Shown: positions 58,056-64,000 of the stretch, in pieces
How the letters are laid out: each line of letters opens with the position of its first letter
Numbering within the stretch: position 1 is the first letter of the stretch
Assembly (NCBI RefSeq): GCF_034140825.1
Contig: NC_089035.1
Coordinates: forward strand, 29,753,001 to 29,817,000
DNA length: 64,000 nucleotides
Direction: 5' to 3'
Source: Oryza sativa Japonica Group
Taxonomy: Eukaryota > Streptophyta > Magnoliopsida > Poales > Poaceae
Program-made: the position numbers and the translations under genes
The notes under the pieces: generated by a model
Told to the model about the DNA's origin: nothing
Database searches by the model: none
The model's input: the letters and a program-made list of their open reading frames with translations, nothing else

Positions 58056-58390
58056 CATAGATACGATATTCCTTAAGAAAACTGCGAATTTGAAGCCCTA
58101 CAAGGTAGAAATCGAAATAATAACCGAAAGAAAAGGCTGAGACATGAAGAACGTTGATGAAAGTATTGAAGTGTCACAGATCATGATTCATGAGAGAGAG
58201 CAAGAGATCAAAGAGGACTGCACATTGTGACCGTGTGTACAAGAAACGGAGAAACACGCTTAAGTATCTGTACTTTTTGATCATGCGCATGGCGGCATGG
58301 CGATATATTTCTAACCTTTCTTTGCACGAAGCAACTAGCCCGGAGCTAACAAAGCATCTCAACAAACAAACATGGCAGGGACGGCCTGGC

Positions 58391-58702
58391 TCAGCGGCGC
58401 CGGCTCTTGGCGCTGGCGCCGCCGCGCGGGCGCGCCTGATGATGCTTGTCCTTGCCGAAGAGGTTGCAGAAGCCGCAGGCGGCGACGCGCGGGGAGGGCG
58501 GGTCCAGCGCCGGCTGCACGTGCCCCGCCTTGTACCCGCCGTGGCCGCTCGAGCCGCTCCGCTGCGCCGCCGCCCGCGCGGCCGGAGCCGGCGCCTCGGC
58601 CTTGCCCCCGAGCTCCCCTGACTGCTGCAGCTTGTCCTCCCACACCATCCCCGACGACCCCGACCGCCGGAACGTCTCGCTCGATCGCTGCAGCCCCGCC
58701 AT
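58391..58702 (-). CDS. MAPK substrate-like small protein (At1g80180/At1g15400 type)
   Basis: This intronless 103-aa protein starts MAGLQRSSETFRRSGSSG followed by MVWEDKL. Its C-terminal block PALDPPSPRVAACGFCNLFG then leads into a basic tail ending KSRRR. Both blocks match the small plant family annotated as MAPK kinase substrate protein (Arabidopsis At1g80180 and MASP1/At1g15400), recalled from memory. The SP in PPSP is a possible MAPK site. A TATA-like GCATATAGGC lies about 100 bp upstream on the minus strand (near 58801-58810). The length is normal for the family. Longer ORFs on the plus strand and in other minus-strand frames are GC-rich shadows. The cellular role is little known; links to stomatal development and growth have been suggested for the family. 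Confidence 0.8.
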   Translation of the reverse strand: MAGLQRSSETFRRSGSSGMVWEDKLQQSGELGGKAEAPAPAARAAAQRSGSSGHGGYKAGHVQPALDPPSPRVAACGFCNLFGKDKHHQARPRGGASAKSRRR

Positions 58703-59161
58703 GTACGGACGCGCGAGCAGCGCAAACAGCGCTCGACGCCGGCCGGTGGTGGTGTGCGTGTACGTGTGCGCGCGCGCGCACGGTGTAGCTACGTATTGCC
58801 TGCCTATATGCGAGCGAGAGCGTGTGTGGTGTTGAGCAGGGAGCAGTCAAAACGAAGCATATGTGCTTGCGTTGCGTGCGTGGGTTTGGCATAAGAGTCG
58901 CCGTGCGCGCGCTGCCGCGGCAGGACAAAAGAGCAGCATATGCACCTGGTGCACGCGACGCGAGGGTAGCAGACTCAGTAGCAGCCGATTCTTTCGTTTA
59001 ATTAACAAAAGCCGTATTTCCGAGACCTCCGAGAGGGAGTTGTTGGCTTGGTTGTGAACTAATGATAAGCATAATAACAACTTTGAACATATTTACGCAG
59101 TGTTTATTCTAATCAAGGTGATATAGGTATCAAACATTGACCGGAAAGAGAGAGAAAAGTA
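58703..59161. other. Upstream flank of the MAPK-substrate-like gene
   Basis: This contains the likely promoter, with runs of GTGTGCGTGTACGTGTGCGC near 58752. No other gene is supported. Confidence 0.5.
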
Positions 59162-59403
59162 CTTCCTCGATACTCGTAAAGAAAGTCGTTTAGGATAATA
59201 TTTAAGTTAAACCTTGGGAATATAAATCATGAGGATTGAAAATGTAAAAGTTATATGAATAGATTTGTCTTGAAAAATACTTTTATAAAAGTATACATAT
59301 ATCACTTTTCAATGAATATTTTTTATAGAAAAAAGAAGTCAAAGTTGTGTTTTAGAGACCGTATCAATATTCTAAACGACTTCCTTTATTAGTATGGAGG
59401 GAT
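59162..59403. mobile_element. Stowaway-type MITE, diverged
   Basis: CTTCCTCGATACTCGTAAAG at the left after TA, and the inverted TATGGAGGGAT before TA at the right. AAGTCGTTTAGGA and CTAAACGACTT form the subterminal inverted repeat. Confidence 0.7.
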
Positions 59404-60033
59404 TAGCTAAAATACGCTGTCAATCATGTCGAATTATCAATCAAACGACGGGGAGAAAAAAATTATCAGTCAAACGACGGAGGGTGTGTGTGTCAGCAAT
59501 ACGCCAATACTACGCATTAGGTGAAAGGAATGTACGCGTGCATTGGGCGAGTTATTCTACTTGAGGCGGCTCTGCTTGCCACAGATCATCATCGATGGAA
59601 CTAACGACGTGTGGAGACTGGAGAGACTTGAGACGCGTTCCAAGACATGCTCTGCGTTGGCTAGCTAAAGCCTTTGCGCGCTCCCGGCGACTCGACTCGA
59701 CTCGATTTGGGATTGGTACGTCATACGTGGCGCGGCACCCTTGGGTATCACGGATTGATCCGGCGCCGGCGGGCGTTCAAACCGGGCCTGCTACCGTATG
59801 TCTCTGGGCGTCCGTTTTCTTTGCGGGGGTTACCCGGCGTTTACTTGAAAGTGAAAACCAAAAGAGTAGGAACAAGAGCGCAATCGACGAACTGCGTACG
59901 GAAGAGTAGGAAAACGCGAGAGAGACGTACGCATGATGCATGCATCCAGATACATAGAGAAATAGCAGCGCGATGCTCATACATGAGTATGCATGATGGA
60001 GTACAACGTTGACTCTCAAAAATGAGCTTGGGT
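59404..60033. other. Spacer, nothing recognised
   Basis: A short repeat CAATCAAACGACGG occurs twice near 59440 and 59470. ORFs up to 112 codons lack motifs. Confidence 0.45.
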
Positions 60034-61680
60034 TTTTTTTAAACTAAACCGGCAGGAGAACTGTCAATTATATTTCATTAAACAGGAGTAAAAACCCAGA
60101 CGGGTTACAGAAAAAGAAAAAACAAACTCTCGGCGAGTAGAGACTCGCCAAGTCTTTCCACCGTGGCCGGTACAACCACACAGCACACGGAGCTCTATAT
60201 CACTCTAGCCAAACTATCAACGAAACGATGGCGGAATCCAACGACGAACACCGATGTCGAGATGCTGAAGAGGCGGCACACCGCGTTGACATCACAAGGC
60301 ACATGTCATCGTTACCGAGCTAGCCGCCCAGCGACCCAGCAGCTCCAACTCCACGGCGATCATGGCATCATTGTAGGCACCGCCAAACCGAGCAAAGCAA
60401 CACCAAGCTCACACTTTGGACATCATTCAAGCCCCTGAAGCGCCAAAGCCTGTACTAGCAACACCCACATCCCTAGAGAGAAACTGCAAATGTTATCGTT
60501 GCCAAGCTTCGTCGCACCCCAACGACGTAGCAGTTTCGACTCCACCCGACAGAGACAGACGAATAAGCTGGATGCCACCAATACAAGAAAGGAACCAAGA
60601 AGGACAAGGCCTCGCCAAGCACCTAGGCATCTAGCACATCGAGCTGACACAGGAGTCCACAAGCGGCAAATGGTGCATGGGTAAGGTTCTCCAAGACGAT
60701 GCCCCCAAGGAGGATACGACGTGAAACGCCGCCATCGCCCGTCCGGAAACCGGATCACAGTTTTCACCTAGAGACTGGTAGCGTGGAGAAAACGCTATAA
60801 CGACGCCTCCAAGAAGGGAACGATGCCAAAGGCGCCGCCGCCGTCGTGCCAGCCAAAGGCTAAGCAAGGCTTTCGCCAATGATTTTCGTCCAGCGCCACC
60901 ACTGAACCACACAACAACCGTCGCCGAACCACCACATCATCTCATCAGCCACCAGTTAGCCCAGTTCACCACCCCACGGCTCAGGTAGGCTCGCGGCCTG
61001 CTCCCGCACGTCGCCATGGCACCGTCGTCCTCTGCACAAGCCGCCGCGTCCACCCTCTCCTGAAGCTCCCCACGGCCAGAACAGGATCTGGCCATAGGAG
61101 GGGAGGAGCTCCACGAGATGGGTTTTTTAAGCCGCCTGGGAGAAGAGACGTCGCCGCCGCCAACCACTTCCTCGTGCACACAAGCCAGAGAAGCAGCAGT
61201 TGACGCACGTCCGCGAGCCGCAGCCACCGTTGCCGCGAGGTCCTCGCGCCGCAGTCGCCGCCGTGCGGTCCTCGAGCCACGGCCGCCACCGCCTCCTCCT
61301 CCGTGCGCCCCTCGCGCTGCGGTCGCCGCCGCCGTCGCCTCCTCCGCGCGGCCCTCGCGCCGCGGTCGCCGCCGCGGCTGCCGCCTTCGCCGCCGACTTG
61401 CGCGTCCAGCCCAGATCCGGCCAAGGGAGGGCCGGATCCGAATTCAACGGCGCCGGATCTGGCAGTCCTCGCCGAGCTGCGCCCCTCGTGCTCCGGTCTC
61501 ATCGGCGCCCCAACCACTTGACCAGGAGTGAGGAGAAAGGGGAGCCCCGCCGCCGCCGTCTTTGCAGCCGCCCGGCTTTACCGGCGGCTGCTCGGGCGGC
61601 GGCGAGGCGTGGGAGAGGAGGGGGCGACGGTGAGGTGTTGCCGCCCGCGTCACCCCTGGGGCGGAGCGACCGGGCCTAAA
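60034..61680 (-). mobile_element. LINE-like remnant, minus orientation
   Basis: Read on the minus strand, the left end is AATTGACAGTTCTCCTGCCG, then GTTTAGTTTAAAAAAAA, which recalls the 3' tail of common rice non-LTR elements. The following 1.6 kb is moderately to strongly GC-rich (highest at 61150-61680), with overlapping ORFs and no reverse-transcriptase motif. The right boundary is set only where composition drops at about 61680. It is either a 5'-rearranged LINE or another retroposed repeat of the same tail type. Confidence 0.45.
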
Positions 61681-62046
61681 AATGTGTTCAATTTTTGTTT
61701 GTGGTTTCTCTCTAATATAAAAGTCCTACTAGTTGAATGGCACATGTTCCAGGAAAAATGGGGAACATGTATAATGACATCAAGGACTACTGGACTACTA
61801 ATCGATCGATCAGGTTGGTTTGCTGCTCCATGCTTTATAATGACATCAAGGGCTAGTCGATCAGGTTGGTTGAGTTTGCTGATCCATGCCTCCAAGCGCC
61901 TAGAACACCAGAAGTCCAGAACACATCCGCGACAATCCCAAACAGAGGTTCGTTTAAAAAAAAAAACAATCCCAAACAGAGGCCTTTCAGGCAAAGGCGC
62001 ATGCAGTCTGAAACGATTAGCAGTGACATCCAGCAGACAGACAGTA
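61681..62046. other. Spacer with a short local repeat
   Basis: ATGACATCAAGG and TCGATCAGGTTGGTT each occur twice between 61774 and 61870, a partial duplication. AATCCCAAACAGAGG is also repeated near 61940 and 61970. No gene is present. Confidence 0.55.
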
Positions 62047-62277
62047 CTCCATCTGTCCTAAAATAAATGTAGTTTTACACTATTCATCTCCAACGTTTTG
62101 AACGTTCATCTTATTTAAATTTTTTTTATGATTATTATTTTTATTATTATTAGATGATAAAATATGAATAGTATTTTATGTGTGACTAATTTTTTAAAAA
62201 ATTTTCATAAAATTTTCAAATAAAACGGATGGTCAAACGTTGGACACGGATTTCCACGGCTGCTGAGACGGAGGTAG
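62047..62277. mobile_element. Stowaway-type MITE
   Basis: CTCCATCTGTCCTAAAATAA at the left (TA at 62045-62046) and the inverted GAGACGGAGGTAG at the right (TA at 62278-62279). The AT-rich interior contains ACGGATGGTCAAACGTTGG, like the element at 349. Confidence 0.8.
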
Positions 62278-62390
62278 TACGTGCTGGTGGCCTGGTGCTG
62301 CTTCATGATGTGATCCTTAACGGTGAGGCTCGGTCAGGGTCGCGTGACCCGGTCCGCCGCCGCCGGTGAGCGCGCGGACAGATGCCTAGC

Positions 62391-62782
62391 AAGGGCATTA
62401 GCACTGTGTAGTATTTTTCTAAGGAGCCTAAACAGCCACGTACGAAGCCACGTACGAAGAAACAGCGTGAAGCTCCTCTCTCCACAATGCGGCGTGGGCG
62501 CGTGTCTTTAGGTGGACCCCACCAAACTGTTTCTCATGCGGGCCCCACCACAAAAATTTACTTTTTTGGGTCAGCTTCTCCCCCTTCTCTCTCTCTGTCC
62601 TGCTTTCTCATGTGTAAATGCGATTAAAAAAGCTGTTTTTCTGATGAGGCTCTCGGAGCCAAATGAGGACGCGCGAAGCTGGTGAATACATGGGCCCCAC
62701 CTTCTTTTCTTCTCCACGTATACAATCTGTTTAGCTGGACAGTTGAGACCAAATGCCATGTAGATGCATTGTGAATGGCCTA
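62391..62782. mobile_element. Possible MULE-type MITE
   Basis: AGGGCATTAGCACTGTG at the left and, inverted, AGGCCATTCACAATGC at the right, with further inverted similarity such as GGTGGACCCCACCAAACTG against the ATGGGCCCCACC side. No coding capacity. The target repeat could not be fixed. Confidence 0.45.
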
Positions 62783-63371
62783 ACGCCTAACAGGTCGAAT
62801 CGATCGTTCTGGACAGCCTCGCCCGTCCACCAACAGTGACCTTCGGCCCGATCGATTGAGTTGACAGGATTCTGGTTGCTCGCCTCGGCCCCTTGACTGC
62901 CGACTTAGGCTTCCGAGCCAATCTCCACTGGCCATTGGCAATCAAACAGCAACACAGTAATACGGCGTCGTTTCGTACCTCAGTTTGTCCCAGCCTTTCG
63001 TACGTAGATCGCTGTCGTCCCCGGGCCCGATACTTCCAAAGCTTCATCTTCGATGATTGATCCAGGATCCAGCTGGTCAGATCAGATGGTTGACGCTGTC
63101 ACGCTGGACTAAGCGAGATATAATGTGTACTTGAGCTGGCATATCAGAAGTTAGAACAGTTCCAACAGAGTTAGCTTTCCATGGCTGGCACCATGGACTT
63201 CGTGAACGCGTTACGCATGTATGACGCGCTTAGATTGCTGGTGACTGCCTGACTGTGACTGGTAAGCTCGTGATTACATCGAGGAATTCTTATTTCCGAA
63301 ATATGCTAGGCCTAGGGCCCAAGCAGGCAACCTGAGGTCGACACTCGACAGTGTTGCTGGATTGGAACATG
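62783..63371. other. Spacer, nothing recognised
   Basis: Mixed composition with an 86-codon ORF (62787-63047, minus) lacking motifs. Confidence 0.45.
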
Positions 63372-63680
63372 ATAAAAAAAGTCTACTATACATCCCTTAA
63401 TTCACCGCCGAGTTCTACTCTCATCTCTCAACCATAAAACCAGTGCGAATTGAATCTCGGCAATATTAAGAATGGTTTTTACTGATGTGATGCTTGCATT
63501 GCTTATTTGATTTGGTCTTTATCCCATGTGACGATTGACATGGCGCTTGCGTGGCACTATAAGAAAAATTTAAATATATTGTGGGACCCATAGTCACTGG
63601 GTGTTTGTTTAAAAATTTAAAAATGTAGTGGGACCCACATGGCCACATGTTATCAACCCTTTCTCTTCTCCCTCGGTGCA
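63372..63680. mobile_element. MULE terminal segment, partner end not in window
   Basis: GATAAAAAAAGTCTACTATAC then CATCCCTTAATTCACC, followed by AACCATAAAACCAGTGCG, has the layout of the left TIRs of the MULEs at 6255 and 32559 and leads into a GTGGGACCCACATGGC stretch, as they do. A MITE abuts it at 63681, and the other TIR was not found. Confidence 0.5.
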
Positions 63681-63918
63681 TTAGAGCAAGTTTAATAGTA
63701 TAGCCCACTACTAGCTCCAATTTATATATAGCCAATTCATACAATAGTTGCTTACTATACTATTAATATATGGTCCCACCTGTCATACACACATTGTGTC
63801 TTGGAGTATGCGCTACAGCTAGCTACAAATCTGTAGCCCACTGCTCTTCTCTTTTATCATTTATCTCATTAAAATATGTTTACAGCTGGCTAATAGCTTG
63901 CTATTGTACTTGCTCTTA
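63681..63918. mobile_element. GAGCAAGT-type MITE
   Basis: TTAGAGCAAGTTTAATAGTA at the left and, inverted, TAAGAGCAAGTACAATAGC at the right. The interior holds CAGCTAGCTACAAATCTGTAG, which folds back. Same family as 50442-50689. Confidence 0.7.
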
Positions 63919-64000
63919 GAGCAAGGATAGTAACGTAGCCAGCAGCCGGCTGAAAGCCACTGCCATGTCACTTAGCCATGCTTTAAAAGCTCACCTGTAT
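63916..64000. mobile_element. Start of another GAGCAAG-type MITE, cut by window end
   Basis: TTAGAGCAAGGATAGTAACG begins directly at the end of the previous element and is followed by AGCCAGCAGCCGGCTG. Only 85 bp are visible. Confidence 0.5.

Overview
The window looks like the nuclear genome of a grass, almost certainly rice (Oryza sativa) chromosome 1. The NRT2-type nitrate transporter reads residue for residue like the remembered OsNRT2.3 protein (516 aa). An AP-1 mu adaptin gene that fits SPL28/AP1M1, a chromosome 1 gene mapped close to NRT2.3, lies about 19 kb upstream. Rice-type repeats are everywhere: p-SINE1, Stowaway and Tourist MITEs, GC-rich Pack-MULE-like elements and gypsy-type LTRs. 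No search was run; identifications rest on reading motifs and on memory of the families.

Host genes, left to right: AP-1 mu subunit (1864-5205, +, 11 exons); a secreted invertase/pectin methylesterase inhibitor-like protein (19320-20064, -, 2 exons); the nitrate transporter NRT2.3 (24275-25825, +, single exon); a multi-pass, probably plastid, membrane protein of unknown function (27278-29842, +, 4 exons); an F-box/kelch-type protein (37612-38892, -, single exon); a chloride channel of the plant CLC-e type with two CBS domains (52235-56570, +, 7 exons); and a small MAPK-substrate-like protein (58391-58702, -). They are unrelated single genes, as is usual in a plant genome, with no operon-like layout. 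Nitrate uptake (NRT2.3), anion handling in the plastid (CLC) and vesicle sorting (AP-1) share no visible regulatory link here.

The space between genes is a dense mosaic of mobile DNA. From 6.2 to 18.7 kb there is a MULE with a perfect 9-bp target duplication, then a young non-autonomous gypsy-type LTR element whose only long ORF is antisense to its LTRs, then a GC-rich MULE interrupted by a second, 4.1-kb MULE. That inner MULE has 9-bp target repeats, about 275-bp terminal inverted repeats, and a gene joining a MuDR-type N-terminus to a plant-mobile-domain C-terminus. From 30 to 37.5 kb come nested MITEs, a Pack-MULE holding an EF-hand gene fragment, p-SINE1, and an AT-rich tandem array. From 37.5 to 51.8 kb come Helitron termini (including an apparently complete 115-bp Helitron), a LINE fragment, a HAD-phosphatase gene fragment, and two CACTA-type elements. 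From 57 kb to the end come Stowaway MITEs, a LINE-like remnant and more MITE and MULE ends.

No tRNA, rRNA or CRISPR array is supported. The most unusual items are the chimeric MuDR/mobile-domain gene in the nested MULE, the 115-bp Helitron, the EF-hand capture, and the antisense-ORF LTR element.
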